Notes: generated by a model from the sequence alone, not told the origin. 64,000 nt of DNA from Symsagittifera roscoffensis (GCF_963678635.1 NC_087063.1:25364701-25428700), one strand, 5' to 3'. Shown: positions 12,416 to 24,175, counted from the stretch's first letter. Numbers and translations are program-made.

Positions 12416-12618
12416 GGCTCTTTTTCCTTTTCCCCCCCACCTGCAAATTTTTATATTTGAAGTTACTGTTCACTTTGTCCGATTGCCGTAAAAATTGACA
12501 TGCAGACTGATTTGGCCTTTACAAGCATATTTGGTCATCATAATTAACCTTGTAAAACCACTCGTTAAACCATAAAGTTCATGTTTGAGTGAGGTTGGGG
12601 GCAAAAGGAAAAAGAGCC
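12416..12618 (+). mobile_element. hAT-type MITE, GGCTCTTTTCC family, copy 3
   Basis: The ends are ggctctttttcc and ggaaaaagagcc, with a perfect 8-bp duplication gtctttcc at 12408-12415 and 12619-12626. It lies 415 bp upstream of the nested gene's start codon, so it may sit in or near that gene's promoter. The interior is closest to the copy interrupted by the LINE (12860). Confidence 0.92.
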
Positions 12619-13101
12619 GTCTTTCCAACTCAATCAATTTCTTCCGAGCACGTGCAATGGTGAAGTCCCATTTGTACCAAAATGAAAAATTGGTACCATT
12701 TGTACCAAAATTATTCAACTCGATTTCTGATTGGTCGAATTGTGGGCCAACAAATTATTACACTAATTTTCTGCTGTTCAAACAAGAAAACTATACAGCA
12801 GAATAGTGACCGCCGCAGTCGCGCCAACGTGTTGCGAGCTGGCCAACAGAGGGTAGGACGGCTCGTTTTCCTTCCCCCCCCCCCCCCCACCTGCATTTTT
12901 TTATGATTAAAATTACTGTTCGCATTGTCCGATTGTCATGAAAATTGACATACAAATGGATTAGGCCATGAAAAACATATTTGGTCTTCATAATTAACCT
13001 TGTAAAATCATTCGTTAGACCATAAAATCGATGCTCATGTGAGGTTTTATGGCCTCAATTAGCCTAATTGTTGTGATAAACTTATTAAATAGAGAGGGCA
13101 G

Positions 13102-14014
13102 ATGGATTCGATTAGTGATGCTACTGATGCAAATGATTTTTTAATTGAGAGAAACACAGATGTGCCGGGACTGAGGTATCATGATCAGACTCCAGTATCA
13201 AAACCAACACCAAAACGGCCAAATATTGTACTGAGCCCATGTGACGAAGAAAATTCAGAGGACGATGTGACTGGGAAGCTGAAGCATAGCATTGAAGAGT
13301 CAATGAAGTTGTTGATACCCAGCCTTGTAGAGCAAATCAAGGATCAACTAATGACTGCAATCAACGTCGCTGTTGAGTCCGCAATAAACAACATGAAGAA
13401 GGAAATCATCTCATCCTCCAAAATGGAAATAGCATCTCAGGCGAATGTCAGCTATCTTAGGACTTTATCTGAAGCAGAAAAACTTGAATCATATAATCGA
13501 CGAGATAACCTAAGAATTCTAGGAATCCCCGAGTGTTTGGAAGGGGAGAATAATCGTGAGAACTTTGATACAACAATAGCGAAGGTAGTGGAGATTTCTC
13601 ATGATGTTGGTGCAAATGTGCGAGCGTCAGATATCTCAATAGCTCATCGATTGCCATCTCGATCAAATAGAGGCAAACCAATTATCGTTCGTTTCGCCAG
13701 AAGAATCGCCAAAATCAACTTGCTGCGAAACAAAAAAAAAGATGGCAGATAAAGAAGGTTTGAAAAATATAAGCGTCTTTGAAGACTTATCAAAGGCTCG
13801 TGTCAATTTCATAAAAATGATGAAGAGTGATTGCCGAATTAAATCTGCGTGGACCCGAGAAGGTGTAATCCATTATATATGGAAGGCAGACGAGCGACTA
13901 TATCGTATCGATGGACTTTACGAAGGCGGGAGTTCCTTGAAATACAGATTTCAAGATGTGATGAATTGCTTCCAAAGTGTTTTCCACGAAGCAGGAGATA
14001 AAGGAGGATCGTAA
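13102..14014 (+). pseudogene. LINE ORF1, RNA-binding chaperone type, with a frame change at an A9 run
   Basis: The ATG at 13102 opens 216 codons. A coiled-coil-prone stretch is followed by ESYNRRDNLRILGIPE-like residues (about 159-176), the hallmark of the RRM-like domain of L1/CR1-type ORF1 proteins that package LINE RNA. The frame changes at an A9 tract (13732-13740), after which the +1 frame continues plausibly (KNISVFEDLSKARVNFIKMM) to a TAA at 14014. This may be a simple slippage mutation, an assembly error in the homopolymer, or programmed slippage. The C-terminal part resembles the usual basic C-terminal domain. It overlaps the ORF2 frame by about 38 nt. Confidence 0.75.
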
Positions 14015-16957
14015 ACAATCTAGTGATGTTAATGTCGTTAATTCAAAACCAAATATTTCACAGAATAACAGTACTTTAATTAATAAAACTGAAAATTCCA
14101 AAGTTTCGGTGCTACATTTAAATATAAGATCTTCAAAACCGCACTTCGACAAATTGGAAGCACTTATTCTAAGCCCTGAGTCTCCACCTGATATAATTTG
14201 TATAACGGAAACTTGGTTGACAAAAAATGATCCAAGTGAAAGCTGGTTAATCAATGGTTATAATCATTATTTTAGAAAAAATCGCGAAACACCAGGTGGT
14301 GGTGTAATGATCCAAGCAAGAAAAACATGCTGCTTGCTGAATCAACTTGATTCATTTTCAGAAGAAAGCTTAACGGTCGACATCTTAAAAAATGGCTATA
14401 AATTCTCATTATGTGTGATTTATAACCCACCAAAATCAAACAAAATGCAATTCATTGATAGGCTTGATGAGTTTTTGGAAAATTCCAAAAGTGCAAATCA
14501 TCCGTTCATTCTTTGTGGTGATCTTAACATTGATATAATACCTGATAACTTACTGAGCCAAAATTATTTAAATTGTATTCATTCAAATGGTTTTTCGATA
14601 AACGGTCGTGAACCAACTCGCGTTACAGCCACCTCTTCAATTTGTTTGGATCATTTCATTTTCGGCAATTTAACTGAACCTCATTCAATGGTACTAAATA
14701 GTGAACATTTATCAGATCATTATCCAATACTCTTGGAATGGGTCATAAAGTGTCAAATTGTTAATAATGAAGTTCCGTTTCGCGATACATCATTCCTAAA
14801 AAGTCGGAGCCAAGTTGAAGAATTTTTAAAAATTGCGGAAAGTAAATTGGCCTCACATAAAATAGTAATTTTTGAAATGAATGATGCAGATGCAGCTTTC
14901 AAATTGTTCGCAAAATCTTTCGAAGAGGTATTGAATATGTTTGCACCATTAAAAACCAAGAAAAAATTGGTCACAAAGCAACCCGCCCGGTTCACAAATA
15001 AACTTAAAAACCTTAGAACAAAGCGAAATAATGCACACAAAAAATGGAAGTTGAATCAGAATGATTATCAACTGCTTCAAACGTTCAGAAGTTTAAGAGA
15101 TCGTTTTGAGAAAGAAATAAAATTATCTAAAGAGAATTATTATTGGAATAAATTCAAAAACTGTATAGGAGACTCAAGGCAGACATATAAAATTTTAAAC
15201 GATATCAGTGGTAAAAGTAACAAAAACAGCAAGATTCCTCCATTGCAATCATGCATTGATGAAAACGAAAATGCAACAGAGAGATGTTGCTGATAAATTT
15301 AACTATTTTTTCACCACAGTTGGAAAAGGACTTCAAAATGATGTTCCTAATGTTGATAGGTTTAACGTTGAATATGTTCCATATTCCATGCTTCTGAAAA
15401 AAACATGCGAAACAGAAGTTTTTAAAGTCCTAAATTACCTAGATAGTAAAAGCTCGTCCGGTGATGATAACATCAGTAACCTTATTGTGAAAACTTCAGC
15501 GAAAGTCGTGGCACCATATCTAAGCTTCTTAATCAACTTATCATTCACAAAAGGCGTGTTTCCTAAAGAACTTTGTAAAACGAAAGTAGTGCCGCTTCAT
15601 AAAGATGGATCAAAACTTGATGAGAACAATTATAGACCAATTTCACTTTTAATTGTTTGGAGTAAAATCTATGAGCGCATTATGTATAACCGTATTTATT
15701 CATATTTAGAGAATTTTTCTCTTTTATGCAAAACAATTTGGTTTTCGTAATAAGCATAGCACAATTGATGCACTTGCTGAGCTTACCGAAAGAATTAGAA
15801 TGTATCCTTCTTCGAATGAAATTTTTAGTTGTTTCCTTGACTTGAAGAAAGCTTTTGACACTATTGACCATAATATCTTGCTATACAAATTGGATATGTA
15901 TGGGTTTAGGGGTAACTGTTTAAAATGGTTGAGCTCATATCTCAGTAATCGCATACAGCGAGTTGTAGTAAATGGTGTTTCATCTAGCTGGAGTAAAATA
16001 GAATGTGGTGTACCACAAGGCTCAATTTTAGGTCCCTTGCTTTTTCTATTATATATAAATGACCTCCCTAAAGCATGCGAAACATCAGAAGTATTGCTAT
16101 TTGCAGACGATACGAATCTAACATCAATAGGTTGTCAAGTAATTGACGTTCAAAAAGACATGACGTCTTAAAATAACTGGCTACATGCAAATAAATTGGT
16201 GATTAACCTATCTAAAACAGTTCAAATGAATGTAAAGTTAAGTGCTTCCAATCATTTATTTCAGTTAAACTCTTGCTCGATAAATACGAAACCTGTTTGT
16301 AAATATTTAGGCATTTAAATAGACTCCAAATTTTCTTTTAAAAGTCATATCGATTTCGTCAAAAAGAAACTTAGTAAACAATGCGGTATAGTTTCAAAGC
16401 TACGGCACTACGTGCCGAGGTCTCAAATGATCGAATACTACAGTAGCAATGTCGTTCCCATTCTCCAGTATGGCATTTTAATTTATGGATGTTGCAGCTA
16501 TTCGCAGCTGGAACAACTTAATGTTTTACAAAAGAAAATCCTCAAATTCATTTTTTTCAGAAAACGTCGAGATCGTAGTAATGATATTTTTGAAAAATAT
16601 AGTTTGTTAACCGTTTATGATTATCATCTCTATGAGCTATTAAAATTTGTTCTTAAATCAGTTATTGGTGTTCATAATGATAGCTTTCTGAATGATTTAT
16701 TTGTTTTTCAAAATGCAAAAAGAGCTACTAGAAATTCTGATAGCAGCCTTCTGTTCGAACCATTTTGTAAACGCAAAATTGAGCGCTTCTCGATTCGATA
16801 TCGCGCTTGTAAACTTTTTAATAAGCTGCGGGTTCTGAATTTGATACCTGCACACGTCAAAAGTTGTTCTTTTTCAGAAATTTTGGCAATTTACCATTCT
16901 TTGAAAATATACCTGGTACAAAACCATGAATTAGTGAAACATATATTTGGCTTATAA
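13977..16957 (+). pseudogene. LINE ORF2, endonuclease plus reverse transcriptase, broken in several places
   Basis: The first intact stretch (to 15293) is an APE-type endonuclease with HLNIRS, ITETWL, GDLNID and SDHYPI. The next frames carry the reverse transcriptase: YRPISLL (about 15640), FLDLKKAFDTIDH (about 15834), GVPQGSILGPLLFLLYINDL (about 16012) and the catalytic LFADDTN (about 16100). A C-terminal domain follows, ending at 16957. The frame changes near 15.29 and 15.73 kb, and stops lie at 16169 and 16316, so at least four lesions make it inactive. No ATG opens the ORF2 frame before the endonuclease core; LINEs of this type often use reinitiation after ORF1 (inference). Confidence 0.85.
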
Positions 16958-17759
16958 AAAAAATTAAAACCCATACCCGTTGGTTGCATGCTACAGGACT
17001 ACCAGCTATATATCAGCTTTTTTGTGTAAAAAAATGACCTCCTAAATCCTTCTAGTTTTCGAGATATCGAGGTTTTTTGATTTTTTTTTGGACTTTTCTC
17101 ACTAAATTTTTTTCGAAAAACTTGAAAAAAAAAATTATTCATATAATATTACAGCGCCCTAGAAGTATTGTTAAGCTTAGTACTGTTAAGTTCAGTAGTT
17201 AGTTAATGTCAACATGAATTTATAAATAGATATAATTTTTTTTTTCACGAGCTGTAGCTTTTGTATTTAAATAAAAATATATTTGCTCGCATTGTTTAAT
17301 TTGATTTGTTTCATTAAAGATGTTTCATTTGAATAGAAGGGTAGACTTTTAGTGGACCAACAGGTCCCGTTGTCTATCCGTTCCTGCTTTAAATGTGGCA
17401 AATTTAATTACGCTGATATATTGTTTATAAAAGGAAAAATATATTCTTTCTTTCTTTCTTTAGGTGGGGGGGGGGGGGGGGCGGTAGGACTCTATACCAA
17501 GTTTAGAGCTGGTTATCGCCGCGAAGCAGCGCGCCCACCGGTGACCTTAAACCAAGGGCTTAAAATAGTCAGCTTAGCAGTCTTTGGCCATTTGAATACT
17601 TTTTGATTTTGGTACAAATGTGACTGATTTATCATTTTGGTACTTGTGAATATCATCCACCACGTGCAATAAACGATCTAGCTTACTCTTGCTTTTTGCG
17701 TAATAGCGAGACGAACAGTCATGTGATGTGGGGCCTTCATTTCTTTCGTTATGACTGAA

Positions 17760-18480
17760 CTGTCTTAGAGTCGATGAACGTAGTTCAGACTCTTGTATAG
17801 GTCGTGATGATTTTTTTAGTTTTGAAATTTGTTCTGGCTCAAGTTTGAAATTTGTTCTGGCTCAAGTAACAGCAAAAGTGTAAAGGTCTCGAAAAACGTG
17901 ATCGTCTTCTTGGAACTCAATTTTCAAGTTTCCCAGGAGAATAAAAAAAATACCTATTGATCCAGCTTGCTCAAATTGAGCGAGTTTTTCTCAAAAAAGT
18001 GTCAATGATAAATTGTTTCAGGGGAATTGATAAAAAAAATCAGTGCTTTTTTCTGTTTAATTGAGTTCATTGACTCTTTAAGAGTAATGTACGTTGTGAA
18101 GACTCTTTATATAGGTCTTGGTGATTTTTTTTTAGGAAAAAGTCTTAAAGTGCTCTAATAACTACAGATGTGCTTTCATACATATTGATGCATTTATGAA
18201 TACACATTTTGAGTTCAATTGATATTCATCTGCTGAAAGTTGCGTAAATAGCATTCTCCAAATACGAACGTGGAAATGGCGCAAAAAACGTGAACGGTTT
18301 CTAGTTTCGAAAGTGGAATTTATTTTTAAAATTTCCCAGCGGAATAAAAACTTTACCTGTGGATCCAGTTTTCTCAAGTTGGGTATGGGTTAATGTTATC
18401 AAAAAGCGCCAATCATAAATTGTTCTTAAGGGCATCTATTTTTCCTTTGAATTTCAAAAGTTGAGGGGGGTAGAGATTGC
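17760..18480 (+). repeat. Composite repeat cassettes
   Basis: Two copies of the head module are seen: gtcgatgaacgtagttcaga at about 17771 and a related gagtaatgtacgttgtgaag at about 18080. Each is followed by the acgtgatcg/acgtgaacg cassette (about 17895 and 18285). A 24-bp unit, ttgaaatttgttctggctca plus ag, is tandemly duplicated at about 17822-17868. Non-coding. Confidence 0.6.
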
Positions 18481-18489
18481 TCAAATGAT

Positions 18490-18684
18490 CCGACTTTCAA
18501 GTTTGAATTACTCTTAACGTTGTCATAACTCAAGGAATTTTCACATCGTGATTAAACTGACTATTTTGAACAAATTTGTTTTTTATACTATACATCGTAA
18601 CATCGCGGATTTAGTCAATAACTCGTAAAATAACTACAAAAATAGAAAATTTCAAATGAGGGGAGGGGAGAGGAAAAAAGCCGG
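18490..18684 (+). mobile_element. Degraded GGCTCTTTTCC-family MITE
   Basis: The interior shares acgttgtcataa, gaacaaatttg and tacatcgtaacat with copy 1. The right end is gaggaaaaaagccgg. The left terminus is not recognisable. No target duplication can be called. Confidence 0.6.
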
Positions 18685-19090
18685 AGCCCGAGCCCGTAGT
18701 TATGCAAAGAGCCTCTTGATAATGTTTTCGAGCTTCAAAGAAAGGTGGCAAAGATCACATTTGTTAATTGGTGTTTTGATTTTTTTCATATAGCCATGTC
18801 GTGAGTAGCTCATCCGAGCAAAAAGATCACCATAAAATGTTGTAGCGCATCTTAGAATTATTTGAGAATTATGGAAGATTTTCAACAAGGCTGTCTGAAA
18901 AGAAACATATTGTTTTTCCACTTCAACAAATCTCGTGCAATAATATTTAACTATTGATATCAAGGTTGGTTTTAATGCGATTGGGGCTTAACGTGAAAAC
19001 AAAAGAAGAATGTATATTTTCATTTATTACCTTAAAAAACCTCTTGCATGAATTTTTTGCCAGTGTTTTGAATTCGAACTTGCGTTTCAG

Positions 19091-20031
19091 AGGCAAATCA
19101 GTGATCGAACTGGGAGGAGGAATGACATGTTTAGCTGGTCTTCTGGTGAGTCACAAAACAAACGCCCACTTAATTTATATCAAGATCATGAGTGCAAATA
19201 TCACATCACGGGTAACTGTTTTTTTTTGCAGCTGGCAGCAGCGGTCAAATGTGACCGAGTGATGTTAACAGACGGATCTGACGAATCGATTTCAAGTAAG
19301 ACAGCACGTACAAATTGTGAAAATTTCCATGTCGGATCATTTCATTGCTCTGGTTCAGTTTGAGGAATCTTAGCTCTGTTTTCTAGATCTGCAATTGACT
19401 CTAGAGCGCAACTCGCACCTGAAAACACAAGATGTCAAATCAAGGTAAGCACTGGGGTTAATGGAGTTTGTTTTGATTTCAATTGATTTTTATGCATAAC
19501 TGTTAGGCACTTGACCAAAAAAAAAACAGATTCAACGTGATAATTGTGATTGTTTTCACTCTAACTTTTGGTTCTTTTTGACTCCCGCCTCCATTCAAAT
19601 TCTCCATTTTTATGGTTGTTTTACGTGTAATTATGGCTAAACACGTTATAATACGATGTGAGGTACGAAGAAAAAATCTGTTCACAATTGTTATATTGTT
19701 CACCATGCCAAGTTTCAGTGCATTGACAATGCTCAACTTGTTTTTCAAAATTGAAAACCAAAGGTGGGGGGAAAGAGGAAAAGAGCCTAACTTTCTGTTT
19801 TAGGCTTCTTCGATGGGACTACGTGGAGGATGAATCATTCTCTGATTTGAAAGAACAATTTGACCATGTCATATCAGCCGACTGGTAAGTAAAAACCACG
19901 TCTCATGCTGACATCCAAGTCTGTTTTTGAGCCAATTGTTTTACATTCATGTGATATTGTGTTTCAGCCTATTCTTTGATGAGTTCAGAAGTCATCTTGC
20001 ACATACAATAGCAACTGTTTTAAAACCAAGG
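19091..20031 (+). CDS. CAMKMT: CAMKMT methyltransferase-core exons (five exons)
   Basis: Exons are 19091-19145, 19232-19295, 19387-19444, 19804-19884 and 19968-20031, all with AG acceptors and GT donors (gtgagt, gtaaga, gtaagc, gtaagt, gttagt) and consistent phases. They encode the seven-beta-strand methyltransferase core. VIELGGGMTCLAGLL is SAM-binding motif I. VMLTDGSDESI is motif post-I. LLRWDYVEDESFSDLKEQFD leads into HVISADCLFFDEFRSHL, the family-16 acidic motif region at the active site, and ending at TVLKPR. Each block matches human CAMKMT closely (VCELGGGMTCLAGLM, LLTDGNEKAI, VMCADCLFLDQYRASL). A MITE sits in the 359-bp intron between the third and fourth of these exons. The gene looks intact. 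Confidence 0.95.
19570..19787 (-). mobile_element. GGCTCTTTTCC-family MITE inside a CAMKMT intron
   Basis: The ends are ggttctttttgac and gaggaaaagagcc. The octamers taactttt (19562-19569) and taactttc (19788-19795) differ at one base. The interior shares caccatgccaagttt and tgtgag/acgtgt blocks in the orientation opposite to copies 1-3. It makes up most of the 359-bp intron, and its right edge is 16 bp before the acceptor of the next exon. Confidence 0.85.
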
Positions 20032-20039
20032 GTTAGTTC

Positions 20040-23000
20040 ATTTGGTTTCAGTTATACCTTCTTACTAGCGTACGGTATAAAAAAATGGACTTTTAGATTC
20101 AGAATTAACAAATTTTTAAGAATTTCCAGCGGAAAAAAACATTGATTTAATTTGCAAAAATTTTAAATCTTAAAGGTTCTTGCAATTGAAAGAGTTGTAA
20201 GATCTATTTTCTCTATAAAGTTCAAAAAATTGAAATCTTGAAATCATTCGTTTTTTCGGTGTCCTTAAAATCAGTAATAATTTTTTGTCTTTTCTTGACC
20301 ATGTTCAAGTGTCAAAGAATGAAGTGAATATTCGTTTATTTAGGTTGTGTGTTGTTTTTTGGGAAACAATCTTTTTTCAAGTTTTTTTTTTCAAATTTAG
20401 TTTATGCTCTCCAAAAGCAAAAGAGAAAATGTAGGTTTAATTTTAGTTTCAAAAGTTGATTTTTATTTTTCCTAGAGATTGGTTTTAATTTTCTCAACGG
20501 ATTAAAAACAACTACATTTTGATCCAATTTCGTTTAGTTTAGTAGTTGAAATTTAAAAATGTTTCAGCCAATAAATATTTTAAAAAATGATAAATCAAAA
20601 ATCTGATTTTTTTTTGGTTTTGTATTAATTCAAACTGTGTGTTGTGTTGGCTATTTTCTATAATTGAAATTTGAGATATTGTTTACGCTCATTTTTCTAT
20701 TTTGGTGGTCTGACATTTTGATTTTGTAAGCTGTAATTAATTCTCAATTTTGAGGCAAACTAACGTTAAAAAAAGCTGATTCAAATCAAGTCAGCTTCCA
20801 TTGTAATAACACCAATAGCTCATCATTTTTTTTTCATTGATGATTGAAATAGTTTTATCACCAACAATGATTGAAGCGGGGAAGTTCAGCAATAAAGAAA
20901 AAGGAAAAGCACAATTGTATTCCATTGAATAGGAAAAAAACAGTAGGAAATAATAGCTAATTTACACAAACTAGCTAATAGTAGCTAGGGGCAATTAAAT
21001 GACATCTGTAACGGCTTTGTTGGTGGCTAGTGTTTAAGTGTTTTCTAGTGACAGTAGCACAGATTCGAGGCTGCGAGACTGCTGATCTCCACGTCTGGGG
21101 TTTAATTTCGGCGCATAGCAAGAGTTTTCAAGGCTTGTCTGCATCTCATCTCTCCTTATTTCACTTTTTTCCCTTTTAGATCTGTATTGGGCATTTCTCG
21201 CTTGTGTTTGCGTAGTACAGCTTTGCTTCTGTACCGACTTGTTTAATTAATGTGGATTTTCTGTTGCAATTTGTTATCTTTCAAGTTTCGTGTTTTAACT
21301 GAAACCGTTTTTTTATGACTAAAAATGAGTTGTTTTATTAAGTGATACCAAACTCGGCCGAGCTTTCTTTGAGGTAGTCAAAATTGAATACAAAATTTTT
21401 TTTCCTATGCAATGATTTCTCCAGTGACGTGGTAGGAAAAATAATATTCTCTGTCCCAAGATGGGTAGTCGAAAGTTTCCATACTCCATAATCCCGCCAG
21501 TAACGTGGTCGGAGCAAAGTTCTGTCTCAAGATTGGTTTTTTTTCTTGGCCAATTTTATTGATTTCAGTAGCAGAAGAGATGTTCAATTTAGTTCAGATT
21601 TTGTTCAATAGGATAAAAATATAGAGGTAAATGGAAATTTTTCCCGCGTAGTTTTTCTCCAAAACGGAACAAAAGAAGAAAAATCGAACTGACTACAGAC
21701 TATGCTTAGACAGGCTCGATAGCTTTTCATAGATCCTCAGCGAATTGCAGAAACTACATTTGATTAATTTAGTTGTAATATTTAGTTTTATTTGAAGAAT
21801 TTATTGACTGCTTTTTTTGGAATTGCTTAAAATAATTTTTCTAAGTAAAAATTGAAATATATAGTTCAAATTATTGACCTATTAAGCAAGTAGTTGAGTT
21901 ACGCGCGAATAACAAGTATTGTGAACAAAGTTATTGGTGAGCAGTTTTGAAATACATTCTATACATAAAAGTTTTATCCTATCTCTAAAACTTGTATCTA
22001 CTTGAAATTTGTTTCTTGCAAGTTTTTTGAAATTGATGGGCCAATATATACATTTTCAATTCAAGATGCTTACACGATAGGAACGTAGTATGGTACAGGC
22101 CTCAAACGATTCTGCTAGCAGCAAAATTTGGCTTATAGAGCAGAACATTTTATAGAGCAGCAGATCTCACGGCAGAATTTTTCGATACGGCGGAATTTAT
22201 CGATTTTTCTCTGTTTTTTTTTTCATAATTACAACATGAATGCCTCAATTCTAGTTCTCAGAAATACCAAATACGCATCTATGCGCTAATCGACTAAATT
22301 TTAAACAAAAATTGCTCTATTTCTCAATGACTCTATCAGCAACTCTACTACTCTTCTATTTTGTTTCCTGAAAATGCTCTGTTCGTTTTCCAAGTTGACT
22401 TTTTCTTGAAAAGCGACGAAAACGGCAGTTTTTTCATAATAAACGTATGATTAATTAAAATTTTCAATGAGCAGAAAAAGCAGAATTTTTTTTGTTAAAA
22501 CAGCAGAATTTGCTCAATATAGTAGCAGAATTATTTGGGGCCTGGGTATGTTAGAACGATGCAATTTTGCAAGGCGCAATTAAAAGTGCTACTTTTGGTA
22601 GCTTTTTTTGAATTTGTAGGCTGCATTAGCCTTACAATACCCGGCGCTTTGACATTTGATTAGAAATAAGTTAACACAGTTGATGCTTTTTAACTCATAA
22701 ATTGAACCGAAAAAGCTATTTGTTTCATGCAACAGTATTATAGCTAAAACTCCGTTTCCGAAAGTTTCCAACTCGGTATATTTTGCGAGGTTTTTAAAAT
22801 ACATAATTCATACGCAATTTGGTTTTTACCTTCTAATTTATTACATGCAAAGTTAGTGTGGCTGCCTTTAATTTTTTAAAATCCTGCATTTTTGGCGCTT
22901 TTTTGTTAGCTCCTGCATTTTTGGCGCTTTCTCGGTCGTGTTTGCGAAGTTGCAGCTTTGCCTCGGTGTGAATTTTTTCAATTTCTTCTCCCGTCATGTT

Positions 23001-23390
23001 GTATTGACGCAAGCAAACGCCGATGTAGTAATACGAATTCTCTCCCCCCCCAAAACTTTTTCAATTTAGGGGGCGAACTTTTTCACACGATAACTTTGAA
23101 GAGAATTTTATATATAGAAACAATTATTACGCCGGCTTAACTGTTTTGTAGCCCATCAAAATTGATTTGGGTAAAAAATTTCAAAGTACAATTAAATTTT
23201 GCGCGTTTGTATGAAATGCATATTTTATAGAGAATTTAATTTCAGAATGAACGCATGCTTGGGGAGGACATAATACGGTAGGTCACTTAGTAGGGGGATT
23301 GAACAGTTGATTTGATTTTTTTTTCAATCTGGCCGGCACAAATGTGTGTTGAATTTCATTGGCGAATGTGTTTTGTAAGCTTTATTAGAA
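20040..23390 (+). other. CAMKMT intron of 3.4 kb with repeats
   Basis: It contains a tRNA-like/hairpin repeat at about 20990-21240 (stem remnant gcgtagtacagctttgc near 21206), a block at 21688-21760 (actatgcttagacaggctcg) shared with 45415-45485, the hAT element at 22096-22545 and another hairpin-tail remnant near 22938-22975. A possible 32-nt cassette exon is at 23246-23277. No other gene is seen. Confidence 0.6.
22096..22545. mobile_element. Non-autonomous hAT-like element, about 450 bp
   Basis: The ends caggcctcaaacgattctgc and gcagaattatttggggcctg are inverted repeats over about 21 bp with four mismatches. The flanks gtatggta and gtatgtta agree at seven of eight bases. The interior is rich in gcagaattt and gcagcaga repeats facing both ways. 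No transposase frame. Confidence 0.75.
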
Positions 23391-23401
23391 TGTTGTTGTA
23401 G

Positions 23402-24175
23402 GGTGAGGCGCTAATAATAGCACCGAAGAGAGGCCACTCATTTGACGACTTCGTCTCCATCTGCAGGAGTGACCGCTTCAAGCCACTGTTCTCGTCTGTC
23501 GAGGTCGATTCGCACTTCGACGCATATATCTACAAGCTAAGCGAATATGTGAGTCACCCACTTAATCTCACCCATGCTCATGCATCTATTCCTATATCGA
23601 AGATTATGCACAGAAGACAGTGCCTTGAAGTTGCAGCTTTGCTGAATGGTTAATCGATCTAGATTGTTTGTTGCAGATAGTTTTGAAATGAAATTTGAAA
23701 TAGACAGTTTTCGAAGTGTCAACCATAGCTTTTTACGAACAGCATGAGCTATTTTTGTGGTATTAGAGCGTCCTAATTTCTGTCTGTAATTATGGCTTGT
23801 TATAGGGCAGTCGTAGTATGGTGTGAAAGCAAGTGAGTATCCAGTCGGTGGTCGGGATTTGAGTCGTAGTCTCCGCAGTCTTTTAATAATGAATTTTCAA
23901 GGCTCCTTTTTGCCGTCTTTCGTCTGCGTGTGAAGTGCAGTTTTGCTTCTATATAAAAATGTTCGACTAATCAAAAACCAAATTTTAACGAAATTGAATG
24001 TCCATAGCAATGTTTTAGTGAATTAAATGAGCAATATTTTAGTGAATTGTATGGCGATGCTGATTGATTATTCGTATAGTTGAAAACCATTTCGTTTCAG
24101 TATCTGAAAAGAAGTACCAACTTCAGTCCATCAAGACATCAGCCAATCCTCATCAAGCTGACTAAGTGCTCATAG
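23402..24175 (+). CDS. CAMKMT: CAMKMT last two exons
   Basis: Exon H is 23402-23548 (GEALIIAPKRGHSFDDFVSI..., donor gtgagt), matching human GKAMVFAPRRGNTLNQF. Exon I is 24101-24175 (YLKRSTNFSPSRHQPILIKL, then TKCS and TAG), matching the human end, YPLLLILTKHG. Both are in phase 0. This finishes the C-terminal half of the methyltransferase fold. Exon H is noticeably more GC-rich than its surroundings. The 3' UTR follows, with an AATAAA at 24225-24230. Confidence 0.95.

Larger units (their letters stand above)
13046..17461 (+). mobile_element. LINE (non-LTR retrotransposon), CR1/Jockey-like group, near full length but decayed
   Basis: About 4.4 kb with two reading frames, an endonuclease-reverse transcriptase arrangement, and a 3' end in a (ttct)n tail (about 17443-17460) instead of poly(A). 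It inserted into the MITE between gaggt and the G-rich end, perhaps with a 3-4 bp duplication (aggt). It is in the same orientation as CAMKMT. The ORF2 order (AP-type endonuclease, then RT with FADD, then a C-terminal domain without RNase H) fits the CR1/Jockey/Daphne group; the exact clade needs a tree. Confidence 0.88.
12860..17482 (+). mobile_element. hAT-type MITE, GGCTCTTTTCC family, copy 4, itself split by a LINE
   Basis: The left end ggctcgttttcc at 12860 follows ggtaggac (12852-12859). The same octamer recurs at 17483-17490 after the right remnant, a perfect 8-bp duplication spanning 4.6 kb. The left body (12860-13045) aligns with copy 3 up to gaggt. The right remnant is gtggg plus a long G run ending in c; the usual right terminus gaaaagagcc is missing. 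Confidence 0.85.
12665..17650 (+). repeat. Inverted-repeat element split by a MITE and a LINE
   Basis: The outer parts are 12665-12859 and 17483-17650. They carry opposed ends (gtcccatttgtaccaaaatg on the left, attttggtacaaatgtgac on the right). The interior is unusually GC-rich: gtgaccgccgcagtcgcgcc on the left, ggttatcgccgcgaagcagc on the right. An uninterrupted relative lies in reverse at about 28400-28800, where the two halves are contiguous across ggtaggac. This proves that the DNA from 12860 to 17482 was inserted. Confidence 0.75.
1517..19090 (+). other. Giant CAMKMT intron 2 (17.6 kb) hosting a nested gene and transposons
   Basis: The donor is gtgagttc at 1517 and the acceptor gcgtttcag ends at 19090. 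Flanking exons join in phase 2 and give ...KFTGKSVIELGGG. The intron contains the antisense coiled-coil gene, at least six hAT-type MITEs, a 4.4-kb LINE and many copies of the AT-rich composite repeat. The other CAMKMT introns run from 86 bp to about 3.4 kb. Confidence 0.85.
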
